A stretch of 64,000 nucleotides of DNA from Lentimicrobiaceae bacterium (GCA_018661505.1 JABJIE010000026.1:92358-156357), one strand, 5' to 3'; shown: positions 34,767 through 44,557, counted from the stretch's first letter. Translations and numbers: made by a program. The notes: a model not told the origin generated them from the sequence alone.

Positions 34767-36245
34767 ATGTTAAACCAACGATTACAACAGAAGCTATTAC
34801 AGAAGCTGTCTCCACAGCAAATTCTGCTAATGAAACTTCTACAGATTCCCACTGTTGGTCTAGAACAGAGAATTAAACAGGAAATTGAAGATAACCCAGC
34901 TCTTGAAATTGACGCCATGGATGGTTCAGAAGAGGAAAATTTTGGAGAAGAAGATGCATTAGATAACCAGAAGGATACGGAGCTAGATGATTACAAGAGT
35001 AAAGATGATGAATTTGATATAAACGATTATGTAAATGAGGATGATATACCATCATATAAGCTAAAATCAAATAACTATAGCTCTGATGAGGATAGACGTG
35101 AAGTTCCATATGCCTCTGGAACAAGTTTCCACGAGAACCTTATTCACCAGCTAAGCCTGAGAGATATAAGTGATCGAGAAACCCAAATAGGTGAGTATAT
35201 TATTGGTAATATAGACGATTCAGGTTATCTGCAGAGGTCATCTGAAGCAATAGTTGATGATTTAGCCTTTAACTTAAACATTAATATATCAAAGGCCGAC
35301 ATTGATAAGGTTATCTCAATAATTCACCAATTGGATCCTGCTGGTGTTGGCGCATCAGATTTAAAGGATTGTCTTCTCATTCAAATTGATCGTAAAATTC
35401 AGGAAAATCAAACCAAAGAATTAGAGCTCGCAAGAAAAATAATCTTAAGATATTTTGATGATTTTACAAAGAAGCATTATCAAAAGATAATGAAGAGGAT
35501 GGGAATTAATGAGAGTACACTTAAATTATCCATGGAGGAAATTCTTAAGCTAAATCCCAAGCCAGGAAACTCCCTTAGTGAAACAACCAAAACAAATCAT
35601 TACATAATACCAGATTTTACGATAACCAACAATGGTGATGAGCTTGAGCTTTCCTTAAACTCATGGAACAACATTGATTTGAAAATTAGCAATACGTACT
35701 CTAGTATGATGAATGCTGTTGGAAAACAGAAAAAAACAAAGAAACAACGAGAGGCATTTTCATTTATTAAACAAAAGGTAGATTCGGCAAAATGGTTTAT
35801 TGACGCAATAAACCAGCGACAAAATACTCTTTATGCAACCATGAAGGCAATCATGGACTATCAATATGAGTATCTGCTAACTGGCGATGATACGAGGTTA
35901 AAACCAATGATTTTAAAGGATATTGCTGAAAAAGTAAACCTCGATATATCCACCATTTCAAGAGTGGCAAACAGTAAGTATGTTCAAACTCCTTTTGGAA
36001 CTTTTTTAATTAAGAGTTTCTTTAGCGAATCAATGCAAAAAGATGATGGGGAAACCGTATCAACTAGAGAAATAAAAACGATTCTTAAAGAAATAATTGA
36101 TGGTGAGAATAAGAGCAAACCTTTTACGGACGAGTATTTAACAACAAAGCTGAAAGAGCGAGGGTACCCAATAGCTAGAAGAACAGTTGCAAAGTATCGT
36201 GAACAGCTAAAAATACCTGTGGCTAGATTAAGAAAAGAGCTATAA
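34767..36245 (+). CDS. rpoN: RNA polymerase sigma-54 factor
   Basis: Alternative sigma factor that needs AAA+ activators. The 492 residues show region I (LQQKLLQKLSPQQILLMKLL and LEQRIKQEIEDNPALE), an acidic region II (about 50-100), the core-binding domain, a helix-turn-helix containing DISTISRVANSKYVQTPFG and the C-terminal RpoN box ARRTVAKYREQL. No activator gene is in the window. A membrane protein gene follows after 1 base. Confidence 0.95.
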   Translation: MLNQRLQQKLLQKLSPQQILLMKLLQIPTVGLEQRIKQEIEDNPALEIDAMDGSEEENFGEEDALDNQKDTELDDYKSKDDEFDINDYVNEDDIPSYKLKSNNYSSDEDRREVPYASGTSFHENLIHQLSLRDISDRETQIGEYIIGNIDDSGYLQRSSEAIVDDLAFNLNINISKADIDKVISIIHQLDPAGVGASDLKDCLLIQIDRKIQENQTKELELARKIILRYFDDFTKKHYQKIMKRMGINESTLKLSMEEILKLNPKPGNSLSETTKTNHYIIPDFTITNNGDELELSLNSWNNIDLKISNTYSSMMNAVGKQKKTKKQREAFSFIKQKVDSAKWFIDAINQRQNTLYATMKAIMDYQYEYLLTGDDTRLKPMILKDIAEKVNLDISTISRVANSKYVQTPFGTFLIKSFFSESMQKDDGETVSTREIKTILKEIIDGENKSKPFTDEYLTTKLKERGYPIARRTVAKYREQLKIPVARLRKEL

Positions 36246-36246
36246 G

Positions 36247-36858
36247 ATGATAAATTTCACAGCTAAATCAATTTCAACAATTTTACATCCGCTGCTTGTA
36301 CCAACTTATGGGTTGGTATTATTAATGACCATCAACACGCATTCTATCCTAGCAATTCCTGATAATTTTAGATTAGGTATTATTGGGTTTGTTTTTTTCA
36401 CTACGTTTATTTTACCATCTCTCTTGATTGGAATACTAGTGAAAGTAGGAGTCGCCAGTAATTTTCAGATGTCGGCTCAGCGTGAAAGGGTGTTTCCGCT
36501 ACTAATTGTTGCCATTGCATTTTATTTAACATATTTCTTTCTTAAATCTGCAGGGTTAACAGGATTAATTACTCTTTTTATGGTTGGTTCTACGATGTTA
36601 GTTTTAATAACACTACTAATAAACTACGTAACTAAAATAAGTCTGCACATGATTGCATGGGGTGGATTGCTGGGATGTTTACTAGGCTTTGCAATTAGAT
36701 TTAATTATGATCTTACCTTATTGATAATTGCGACTATTATGATCTCGGGTATTGTTGCTACTGCACGATTACAGCTCAATGCGCATAATCCTTTTCAGGT
36801 TTATATTGGTTTTTTATTTGGAGTTGCTGGGATGTTAGGGTTATTTTTTATTGTATAA
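36247..36858 (+). CDS. PAP2-like integral membrane protein with degenerate motifs
   Basis: A 203-residue protein with about six membrane helices. Its conserved polar positions, RERVFP, KISLHMIAWGG and ARLQLNAHNPFQVYIGF, align by order with the three motifs of PAP2 phosphatases (K-x6-RP, PSGH, SR-x5-H-x3-D). However, PSGH is changed to ISLH and the final Asp to Gln. It may be a relative that has lost phosphatase activity or a separate family. It begins 1 base after rpoN, so it is co-transcribed, and it converges with prfB. Confidence 0.6.
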   Translation: MINFTAKSISTILHPLLVPTYGLVLLMTINTHSILAIPDNFRLGIIGFVFFTTFILPSLLIGILVKVGVASNFQMSAQRERVFPLLIVAIAFYLTYFFLKSAGLTGLITLFMVGSTMLVLITLLINYVTKISLHMIAWGGLLGCLLGFAIRFNYDLTLLIIATIMISGIVATARLQLNAHNPFQVYIGFLFGVAGMLGLFFIV

Positions 36859-36862
36859 AAAC

Positions 36863-37955
36863 CTAACTATTACCACTAAATTCAAGCAGGTATGATTTTA
36901 TAAAATCATCCAAATCGCCATCCATAACATTTTGAACATTGGATGTTTCATAGTTCGTGCGAATATCTTTTACAAGTTTATAAGGGTGCATAACATAAGA
37001 CCTTATTTGAGACCCCCATTCGATCTTTTTTTTATTACCTTCAATTTTTGCCTGTGCTTCTTGTTGCTTTCTAAGCTCCACTTCATATAATTGTGATTTC
37101 AACATCTGAACAGCTTTTTCTCGGTTTTGAAGTTGAGATCTGGTTTCCTGACACTCAATTATAATCCCTGATGGCTGGTGGTTAAGTCGCACAGCTGTTT
37201 CAACCTTATTAACATTTTGACCTCCTGGCCCTCCAGACCTGAAAGTATCCCAGCTTATGTCAGATGGATTTATTTTTATATCTATGGAGTCATCAACAAC
37301 TGGATATACATAAACGGATGCAAAGGAGGTATGTCGTCTATTTGCAGAATCAAAGGGTGAGAGTCTTACAAGACGATGAACACCATTTTCTCCCTTTAAA
37401 TATCCAAAAGCAAATTCACCGGTAAATTGCAAGGCTACAGATTTTATTCCAGCACCATCACCAGGCTGGTATTCTAATTGTTTAACCTTATAATTGTTCC
37501 TTTCTCCGTAACGTATATACATTCTCATTAACATTTCAGCCCAATCCTGGCTTTCGGTACCACCTGCTCCTGGATTAATCTTTAGAATAGCATCAAATGA
37601 ATCTTCTTTGTTACTTAACATCTGTAGAAATTCTAATTCGGACATAACCTTGGATGTAATCTCAAACTGATTATCAAGCTCTTCTCTGGTTACCTCATCT
37701 GAATTAAAAAATTCCTCCAAGACTAACAGATCATTTAAGGATTCTTCTGCTTTATTGAATTCATCAACCCAACGCTTCTTTTCTTTGGTTTTTTTAAGAT
37801 GGGTTTCAGCTATTTTTGGGTCATTCCAGAAATCAGGTGCTTGAGTTCGCTCTTCTTCTTCTTCAATCTCCATCTTTTTACGATCAATGTCAAAGATACC
37901 CCCTTAAGGCATCAATCCTCAACTTTAAATCATTTTTTCCGTCACTTGTATACAT
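36863..37955 (-). CDS. prfB: peptide chain release factor 2, with programmed +1 frameshift
   Basis: Ends translation at UGA and UAA. The open frame 36863-37873 alone lacks the proper N-terminus. A short leading frame starts with ATG at 37955, encodes [20 protein letters not shown] and Leu, and meets an in-frame TGA at 37892-37890 inside AGGGGGTATCTTTGAC. This is the classical RF2 autoregulatory site: a Shine-Dalgarno-like AGGGGG, the slippery CTT and the TGA. A +1 shift continues as [13 protein letters not shown] into the main frame and gives about 357 residues. The main frame has [17 protein letters not shown] (the GGQ peptide-release motif). The SPF stop-codon recognition motif is read at [15 protein letters not shown], as in RF2. 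Confidence 0.95.
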
Positions 37956-38033
37956 CGAATATGAGTTTCTGCAAAACTAGTTTAATATGTGTAATTTCAA
38001 ATTGAAAATGGATTCCTAATATAAATAACTATG

Positions 38034-38486
38034 TTATAATTCTCCATTTACAACTTTCCATACCAACTCGGGCTGAAAACCTTTTTGTTTAGCAAACCTA
38101 ACTAACTTGTTATTCCTTCTAAACTCATTTTCATCATCAATCTTTTTAGAGTTTATAACCGATTTTAGGGTTTCTAAATACTCATTTTCATCCAATGAGT
38201 TCAAGGCAATTTGGATGGTAAGCTCGGGTATATGCTTTTGCAATAATGCGTATGTTATTTTATTTCTACCCCATTTATTATTTCTCATTTTACCCAATGC
38301 AAAAGCTGCCGCAAATCTATCCTCATTGATATAATTGTCTTTTTTTAAACTTAAAATTATTTCGGATATGATTTTATCTTTTATGTTCCAACTAATTAGT
38401 TTGGTTTTAACTTCAAAAATTGATCTTTCTTGATAGGCGCAATATTTTCTTGCTTTTTCAAGAAGAAATGTATGTTCGGGTGCCAT
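38034..38486 (-). CDS. recX: regulatory protein RecX
   Basis: Modulator that caps or dismantles RecA filaments. The 150-residue all-helical protein has the RecX tandem three-helix pattern: RKYCAYQERSIFEVKTKL, then INEDRFAAAFALGKMRNNKWGRNKI and LVRFAKQKGFQPELVWKVV. The RFAxAF-x-x-xK-x-xxKWGxxKI core is typical. It lies upstream of prfB on the same strand; recA is not in the window. Confidence 0.88.
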   Translation of the reverse strand: MAPEHTFLLEKARKYCAYQERSIFEVKTKLISWNIKDKIISEIILSLKKDNYINEDRFAAAFALGKMRNNKWGRNKITYALLQKHIPELTIQIALNSLDENEYLETLKSVINSKKIDDENEFRRNNKLVRFAKQKGFQPELVWKVVNGEL

Positions 38487-38533
38487 ATTTATAAGTTTTA
38501 AAGATTATTTAAAATAATCATCTATCATTTTGC

Positions 38534-38989
38534 CTAATTAGTAAAATAGTGCAGAGTAACATCGAAGGCTATAACTTCATTGGGTCCAATAGGTCCTGAT
38601 CCTGAGGATCCATATGCCAATCCAGATGGTATTACCATTGTAATTTCCCCACCCTCACCAATATACTGAAGACCCTCCTGCCAGCCAATAATAAGGCTGC
38701 TTAGGCTACTAGTAAAATATTCTCCAGAATCAAATTCATCACCATTTAAGTAGTAGCCCATATAAGTAAAAGTAACCGTTGAATATAAGTTTGGATGTTC
38801 CGCGGATCCTTCCTCTTCAATAACATAATATAATCCACTTGATGAAAATTGACCATCCAACTGTTGTGTAACAATATATTCCTCAATTTTACCATGGTCG
38901 ATTTCATCCTGATTAGCATCCTTTTTACATGATGTAATACTAAAAAATAGGATTATCGCCACTGATATATACATTAATCTATTTGTCAT
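38534..38989 (-). CDS. FKBP-type peptidyl-prolyl isomerase lipoprotein
   Basis: Probably assists folding of envelope proteins. The 151-residue protein has a signal peptide with the lipobox SITSCKKD, an N-terminal extension with IEEYIVTQQLDGQFSSSGLYYVIEEEG, and an FKBP domain: YMGYYLNGDEFDSG, IIGWQEGLQYIGEGGEITMVIPSGLAYG and VIAFDVTLHYF. The isomerase-site aromatic and aspartate positions (YLNGDEFDS, W in GWQEGL) are present. It lies 47 bases upstream of recX on the same strand. Confidence 0.88.
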   Translation of the reverse strand: MTNRLMYISVAIILFFSITSCKKDANQDEIDHGKIEEYIVTQQLDGQFSSSGLYYVIEEEGSAEHPNLYSTVTFTYMGYYLNGDEFDSGEYFTSSLSSLIIGWQEGLQYIGEGGEITMVIPSGLAYGSSGSGPIGPNEVIAFDVTLHYFTN

Positions 38990-39086
38990 AATTATTTATA
39001 ATTTAATTTATAAAATTACATAAATTAGATCAAAACATAATTTTTCTACATCATTATAATTGATATGGCGGTTTACAAACAAAATG

Positions 39087-39116
39087 TTAGAGAGTTCTTC
39101 AAAGATTATATTTTTG
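39087..39116 (+). promoter_or_regulatory. probable promoter of the DUF4136 lipoprotein gene
   Basis: TTA (39087-39089, one mismatch to TTG), a 19-base spacer and TATTTTTG (39109-39116). It places transcription start near 39123 and supports ATG at 39141 as the start codon. Confidence 0.45.
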
Positions 39117-39140
39117 TACAATCGTTTAATTTATTACTAC

Positions 39141-39731
39141 ATGAAAAAATTTGTGCTTTACACGCTACTAATGGTTTTGATTTTGACATCTTGTGGCTCA
39201 CTAGAGGTAACTAATAATTATGATAAGAGTGTTGATTTTAAAAAGTTCACAACCTTTAGTTTGTTTCCATGGGATACTCATAATAGTAAATCAATTAATG
39301 ATTATGATAAATATACAATCATTAATTCCATTAAAAATGAAATGGAGAGAAGGGGTTATACCTATGTTGAAAAGGATGGTGATTTAATTGTATCACTATT
39401 TGTTATACTTCAGAACAAGACCAGTTATCAGGCTTATACTAATCATTATGGAGGGTATGCAGGATATGGCGGTGGCTGGGGGTATTATGGATCTCCTTGG
39501 GCTTATGGTTATGGTTGGGGTCCTGGATATAGCAGCACCACAGTCCAATCAACAAATTACACACAGGGTACTCTAATAATTGATATTTTTCAGTTGGATG
39601 ACAAAAAGCTGATTTGGCAGGGTATAGGAAGTGGGGAGGTTATTGAAAACCTTGAAGAACGAGACAGAAAATTACCAAAGAGAATTTCACATGTTTTTAG
39701 AAAATTTCCCATTCCTAAATCAAAAAAATAA
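39141..39731 (+). CDS. DUF4136-type lipoprotein
   Basis: A 196-residue lipoprotein with signal peptide and lipobox LILTSCGS. The body follows the DUF4136 pattern: VDFKKFTTFSLFPWD at the start, KNEMERRGYTYVEKDGDLIVSLFV in the middle, a glycine/tyrosine-rich loop (YGGYAGYGGGWGYYGSPWAYG) and a GTLIIDIFQLDDKKLIWQGIGSG strand pair. Function unknown; such proteins are outer-membrane-associated. Start chosen at 39141 because the signal peptide begins there. Confidence 0.8.
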   Translation: MKKFVLYTLLMVLILTSCGSLEVTNNYDKSVDFKKFTTFSLFPWDTHNSKSINDYDKYTIINSIKNEMERRGYTYVEKDGDLIVSLFVILQNKTSYQAYTNHYGGYAGYGGGWGYYGSPWAYGYGWGPGYSSTTVQSTNYTQGTLIIDIFQLDDKKLIWQGIGSGEVIENLEERDRKLPKRISHVFRKFPIPKSKK

Positions 39732-39760
39732 ATGAGTAATTATTAATGATGATTACAATC

Positions 39761-40753
39761 CTAACCTATTAGAAGGTTACACCCTCTAACATCACTATTA
39801 TCGAAGCGACCAAGAACTTCAAAGGTATTATTCGCAGTAATCTTACCCAAATCCTGTGTTTCAATAAATGAACACGAATATATATTGGCCAAATCAATAA
39901 CATTTATCCCTCCTGTAATATTGGGTTTTAAGATTGAAAAAGGATCATTTACATCCCTTATTAAAATCTGCATCCAAGGGGGGCATGTAAATTCACCATT
40001 TCCATTTGAATAGGCTTGGGATAATAGCTCCGTCATACCGTACTCGGAATATACTTGGGGCACTCCAAATGATTTCTTTATTTTTTCATGAACTTCCTCT
40101 CTTATCATTTCTTTTCTTCTACCCTTCATACCGCCAGTTTCCATTATAATAAGCTCGGGAAAGTTAAGAGAAAAGTTTTCTGCAAGGTCTAATATTGCAT
40201 ATGTAACTCCTAACAAAATTACCCTTTTACCTTTTGTTTTTAATTTATTAAGCACACATCTTAACTTCTCGTATTCATCCAAATAAAATCCACTTTCTGG
40301 ATTATTACTATCAGAAATTAGCTTCTCTGCCATATATACCAATGATGAGCCGCCCCTTTCAATGTATGAAGGTAAAAGTGCGAGGATAACATATTGTTTT
40401 ATATCACCAAAGAATATTGTAAAAGCATCCCTAAAAGATTTTTCATATACATTTAGGTCGTGTATATAATGTTTACTTGTGCTTATCCCCGTAGTCCCAC
40501 TACTTGTAAATATATGATCAAAACTATTATTTCCTGTTATGATTTTATGATTTTTAAAAAAGCTGATGGGAATAAATGGTATATGAATTGGAGTATTAAT
40601 ATCATCAGAATTCAAGCCAAGGTTATCAACATATCTCCTGTAGATAATATTATTTTTGTATTGAAAATGAAATATTTCAACTGCTAAATCGTTAAAGTCT
40701 TTGGAGCTTGTGATACTAAAAATACGATTTTTTAGTCGAGGAATTTCTGGCAT
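39761..40753 (-). CDS. LuxE-like acyl-protein synthetase / acyltransferase
   Basis: A 330-residue enzyme of the LuxE (acyl-protein synthetase) family, related to AMP-forming ligases. The ATP loop is FTSSGTTGISTSKHYIH, followed by VILLGVTYAILDLAENF, METGGMKGRRKEMIREE and VYSEYGMTELLSQAYS. In luminous bacteria LuxE activates a fatty acid and passes it to LuxC; neither LuxC nor luciferase genes are here. In Bacteroidota such genes stand alone and the acyl acceptor is unknown. It is divergent from the lipoprotein gene at 40784, with a 30-base gap. Confidence 0.82.
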   Translation of the reverse strand: MPEIPRLKNRIFSITSSKDFNDLAVEIFHFQYKNNIIYRRYVDNLGLNSDDINTPIHIPFIPISFFKNHKIITGNNSFDHIFTSSGTTGISTSKHYIHDLNVYEKSFRDAFTIFFGDIKQYVILALLPSYIERGGSSLVYMAEKLISDSNNPESGFYLDEYEKLRCVLNKLKTKGKRVILLGVTYAILDLAENFSLNFPELIIMETGGMKGRRKEMIREEVHEKIKKSFGVPQVYSEYGMTELLSQAYSNGNGEFTCPPWMQILIRDVNDPFSILKPNITGGINVIDLANIYSCSFIETQDLGKITANNTFEVLGRFDNSDVRGCNLLIG

Positions 40754-40783
40754 GATTTTTATACTTTTACCCTCTGAATATAA

Positions 40784-41332
40784 ATGATGAATTATAAAAC
40801 AAACATACTAATTCTAATCTTGATAGCAGGGAGTGTATTTGAATCTTGTAATAAGTTTGAAGATTTCCCAGATATACCTGCCATTAATTTTGAGAATTTT
40901 ATAGTTTTAGTAAATCCTGAAACAGGTATTTCAGAGAGAGGTGTTCTAGTATTTTCATATACAGATGGAGATGGTGACCTTGGACTTGACAAGGGAGACA
41001 CCCTTTATCCCTACGATAAGAATGGAGAGTATTATTACAACCTAATAATTAAATACTATGAAAAACAATTTGGAACTTTTGTTGAAGTCCCTATTCTTTC
41101 ATGGAATTCAGATTCATCCTATTACGACACCCTAACGTTTAACTCTCGGTTTCCGGTGCTTACTCCAGAAACAGGCAATCAAGCTATAAAGGGTGTTTTT
41201 CAGGATACTCTTTTTATTTACAACCCTTTGTCACAGTTTGATACAATAAAATTCAAAGCATTAATTATTGACAGAGCTCTTAACAAAAGTAATGAGATAG
41301 AAACTGGAGAGATTATTAGATTGCAAGATTAG
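40784..41332 (+). CDS. lipoprotein of unknown function
   Basis: A 182-residue protein with a signal peptide ending at SVFESCNKFED (cysteine near residue 21). The body is beta-rich and contains FSYTDGDGDLGLDKGDTLYPY, an Asp/Gly-rich stretch that could bind calcium. This pattern is common in small Bacteroidota lipoproteins, but I know no function. It precedes mrdA by 130 bases. Confidence 0.65.
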   Translation: MMNYKTNILILILIAGSVFESCNKFEDFPDIPAINFENFIVLVNPETGISERGVLVFSYTDGDGDLGLDKGDTLYPYDKNGEYYYNLIIKYYEKQFGTFVEVPILSWNSDSSYYDTLTFNSRFPVLTPETGNQAIKGVFQDTLFIYNPLSQFDTIKFKALIIDRALNKSNEIETGEIIRLQD

Positions 41333-41406
41333 ATCGTAAATTTTTATCTAAATATCCTATTCCAAACCTTTATTAATCCACAACGAATTACGAAATCATT
41401 TTTAAC

Positions 41407-41414
41407 TAAATTTG
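41407..41414 (+). promoter_or_regulatory. -7 element before mrdA
   Basis: TAAATTTG fits TAnnTTTG and lies 49 bases upstream of the mrdA start. No TTG partner at the usual distance. Confidence 0.4.
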
Positions 41415-41462
41415 TATCACTTATGCTGCATTAGCATTGAACAGGTAACTACTTATTTATAG

Positions 41463-43301
41463 ATGTATTCAACAGATTATTCTTCCCGAAAAAATATTAT
41501 AATCGGAGTATTTTTACTTGTGGCAATTATATTTATTATACGACTATTCTATCTTCAAGTCATAAACAGCAGTTACAAGCTCAGTGCTGATAACATAGTT
41601 TTAAGAAAAGTTCGTGAATATCCGCCGAGAGGATTGATCTATGACAGATATGGTAATTTAATGGTTTTTAACGAAGCTGCCTATGATTTAATGGTTATTC
41701 CGAGGCAGATGAAAGACGTTGACACATCGTTAATATGCGATATTACTGGTATTGACAAACTTACTTTTGAAAAAAAATTAACCAAGGCAAAGCGTTATTC
41801 CTATTACAAGCCGTCAACTTTTATGAAGCAGATATCAAAAAAAGATATTGGCAAAATTCAAGAAAAACTATATCAAATACCTGGGTTATTTATCCAAACA
41901 CGTACATTACGACAATACCCTTATCCAATAGCGGGTCATTTACTGGGCAGTATTGGTGAGGTTAACAAACGAGAAATTGAAAAAGATAACTTTTACAAAC
42001 CCGGCGATTATATAGGCAAATCAGGTATTGAAAATTACTATGAGGAATATCTTAGAGGAAAAAGTGGTTTGAAAATAGTTGAAGTAGATGTTCATAATAG
42101 GCTTAAAGGCAAATATAGTAATGGTAAGTTTGATACAATTGCAGTTGCTGGCAAGGATCTATTCCTAGGCATAGATGCAGATTTGCAGTTATATGGAGAG
42201 CAATTGATGCAAAACAAAAAAGGCAGCATTGTTGCAATTGAACCTAAAACTGGAGAACTACTCGCATTAATAAGTAGCCCGGGTTATAACCCTAATCTAC
42301 TTGTGGGTCGAGAGCGCTCAGAGAATTACTCTAAACTACTCAAGGATACGCTTATTCCACTCATGAACCGTGCAACCATGGGTACATATCCCCCAGGTTC
42401 AACTTTTAAGATGGTAAATGCGCTTGTTGGTCTTCAAGATAAAACTCTAAATAAATTTACTGAATATGGCTGTAAGGGACAATTATCGGCTCCCATTAAA
42501 TGCACTCATGATCATAAAACCCCATTAAATTTAAGTGAAGCAATTGAGCAATCATGTAATCCATATTTTTGGAATACGTACAAAAGAATACTAGAAAACC
42601 CATCCTATTCAAGTTCACATGAAGGCTATGAACACTGGTATGAAAATGTAACTAGTTTTGGTTTTGGTGAAAAATTCAAAACAGACATCCCCTTTGAAGT
42701 TAAAGGTAATATGCCAGATAACAAATACTTTGATAAGCTTTATAGGGGTAGCTGGAATGCTTTAACAGTAAGGTCTTTAAGCATTGGACAAGGAGAAATT
42801 CTAGTAACTCCAATTCAATTGGCAAACCTAAGTGCAATTATTGCCAACAGAGGATATTATTATCCTCCTCATCTATTGACAAAAATGGAAGGCCATGATG
42901 AAGTACTTAATCCATATTTTACTGAAAAGCAAATTACAAGTATTGATCCTGATAATTTCGATATTGTAAGAACTGCTATGTTGGATGTATTTGAAGCCGA
43001 ATACGGCACAGCAAGGTGGTATAAACTTGATAGTATAAAACAATGTGGAAAAACTGGAACCGTTCAAAATCCTCATGGAGATGACCATTCCATATTTATT
43101 GCTTTTGCCCCCATGGATAATCCTCAAATAGCAATATCCGTTATAGTTGAAAATTCTGGATTTGGATCCAAATGGGCAGCTCCCATTGCAAGTTTACTAA
43201 TTGAAAAATATTTAAGCGGTGAGCCACAAAGAAAGGCTCTTGAGAAAAGAATGATGGACGGAAATCTTTTACAAGGTGATAACAATAATAATCAGCATTG
43301 A
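41463..43301 (+). CDS. mrdA: penicillin-binding protein 2
   Basis: Peptidoglycan transpeptidase of the elongation machinery. The 612-residue protein has one N-terminal membrane helix (about 12-32), a PBP dimerisation domain with EYPPRGLIYDRYGN, and a transpeptidase domain with the three active-site motifs: GSTFK (S-x-x-K), SCN (S-x-N) and KTGT. Its C-terminus is Asn/Gln-rich. It overlaps rodA by 4 bases, forming the standard PBP2-RodA pair. mreBCD, often just upstream in Bacteroidota, is not here. Confidence 0.95.
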   Translation: MYSTDYSSRKNIIIGVFLLVAIIFIIRLFYLQVINSSYKLSADNIVLRKVREYPPRGLIYDRYGNLMVFNEAAYDLMVIPRQMKDVDTSLICDITGIDKLTFEKKLTKAKRYSYYKPSTFMKQISKKDIGKIQEKLYQIPGLFIQTRTLRQYPYPIAGHLLGSIGEVNKREIEKDNFYKPGDYIGKSGIENYYEEYLRGKSGLKIVEVDVHNRLKGKYSNGKFDTIAVAGKDLFLGIDADLQLYGEQLMQNKKGSIVAIEPKTGELLALISSPGYNPNLLVGRERSENYSKLLKDTLIPLMNRATMGTYPPGSTFKMVNALVGLQDKTLNKFTEYGCKGQLSAPIKCTHDHKTPLNLSEAIEQSCNPYFWNTYKRILENPSYSSSHEGYEHWYENVTSFGFGEKFKTDIPFEVKGNMPDNKYFDKLYRGSWNALTVRSLSIGQGEILVTPIQLANLSAIIANRGYYYPPHLLTKMEGHDEVLNPYFTEKQITSIDPDNFDIVRTAMLDVFEAEYGTARWYKLDSIKQCGKTGTVQNPHGDDHSIFIAFAPMDNPQIAISVIVENSGFGSKWAAPIASLLIEKYLSGEPQRKALEKRMMDGNLLQGDNNNNQH

Positions 43302-44557
43302 GAAACAGAGAAAAAATATCAGGAAATATTGATTGGGTAACCGTAATGATTTATTCTATTCTGGTATTTGTGGGTTGGCTAAGCATATTTACGGCGTCAG
43401 CTGGCGAAGATGTTAGCACATTACTTGACTTGAATACACGATATGGAAAGCAACTACTCTGGATTGGTTTTGCAATATTATTAGCAGGACTGATTCTTAT
43501 CATTGATGCTGAATTTTTCAGCACCTTTTCGTATGTCTTTTATTTGGGATTATTGCTTCTACTAGTTGGTGTGCTTATTTTTGGGAGTACTGTTGCTGGT
43601 TCCAAATCCTGGTTTAGAATTGGAGGTTTTGCCATTCAGCCTGCAGAATTTGCAAAATTTGCAACTGCTCTTGCAATGGCAAAATACCTTAGTGCGCTAA
43701 ATGTTAATATGCGTGCTCTCAAAACAAAAGTTATTTCAATGGGTATACTAATTCTGCCAGCACTTCTCATTCTTTTACAAAATGATACTGGCTCAGCTTT
43801 AGTATATTTTTCATTTGGAATTGTTCTTTTCAGAGAAGGGTTTTCAGGATTACTATTTATTGCGGTATTGATGATGGCTACATTATTTATTACAACTATT
43901 CTTTTCAGTGAAACATTAGTAATATCGGTTTTAGCGGGGATAGTATTTATTATTTTAATTTTTTTTAAAAAATATAGAAAGAATTGGAAACCAATATTTG
44001 GAATAATGGTTCTTTCAATAGCCTTTGTTTTTAGTGCAAATTATGCATTTGAAAATGTGCTTCCTGCCCATCAAAAAAATAGAATTAATGTACTGCTTGG
44101 TATAGAACAAGATTTGAGGGGAGCAGGTTATAATGTAAATCAATCAAAAATTGCCATCGGCTCAGGAGGACTAACCGGAAAAGGTTTTAGAAACGGGGTT
44201 CTAACAAGATATAATTTTGTCCCTGAGCAAAGCACAGACTTTATTTTTTGTACAATAGGTGAAGAATGGGGGTTTTTGGGAGTATCAGTATTAATATTAC
44301 TATTTATGACCTTACTGATCAGAATAATATTACTCGCTGAACGACAAAGGTCCAAGTTCTCCAGAATATATGGCTATGGTGTAGCTTCAATACTTTTCTT
44401 CCATTTCACCATAAATATTGGTATGACCATTGGTTTAGCTCCTGTGGTAGGTATTCCTCTGCCCTTTTTGAGCTATGGTGGATCATCATTGTGGGCATTT
44501 ACTTTGCTGCTTTTTATTTTTCTAAAACAAGATGCAAACAGATTAAATGTTCTCTAA
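43298..44557 (+). CDS. rodA: rod shape-determining protein RodA (SEDS glycosyltransferase)
   Basis: Polymerises lipid II into glycan strands together with PBP2. The 419-residue protein has about ten membrane helices and the SEDS signatures GGFAIQPAEFAKFATALAMAKYL, FVPEQSTDFIFCTIGEEWGFLG and PLPFLSYGGSSL. The catalytic-region aspartate is in STDFIF-type loops. The start codon read is TTG, overlapping the end of mrdA. Confidence 0.94.
   Translation: MRNREKISGNIDWVTVMIYSILVFVGWLSIFTASAGEDVSTLLDLNTRYGKQLLWIGFAILLAGLILIIDAEFFSTFSYVFYLGLLLLLVGVLIFGSTVAGSKSWFRIGGFAIQPAEFAKFATALAMAKYLSALNVNMRALKTKVISMGILILPALLILLQNDTGSALVYFSFGIVLFREGFSGLLFIAVLMMATLFITTILFSETLVISVLAGIVFIILIFFKKYRKNWKPIFGIMVLSIAFVFSANYAFENVLPAHQKNRINVLLGIEQDLRGAGYNVNQSKIAIGSGGLTGKGFRNGVLTRYNFVPEQSTDFIFCTIGEEWGFLGVSVLILLFMTLLIRIILLAERQRSKFSRIYGYGVASILFFHFTINIGMTIGLAPVVGIPLPFLSYGGSSLWAFTLLLFIFLKQDANRLNVL

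Noticed and set aside
39060..39140. N-terminal extension of the DUF4136 lipoprotein
   Set aside because: A promoter-like -7 box at 39109-39116 overlaps it, and the signal peptide starts at 39141.
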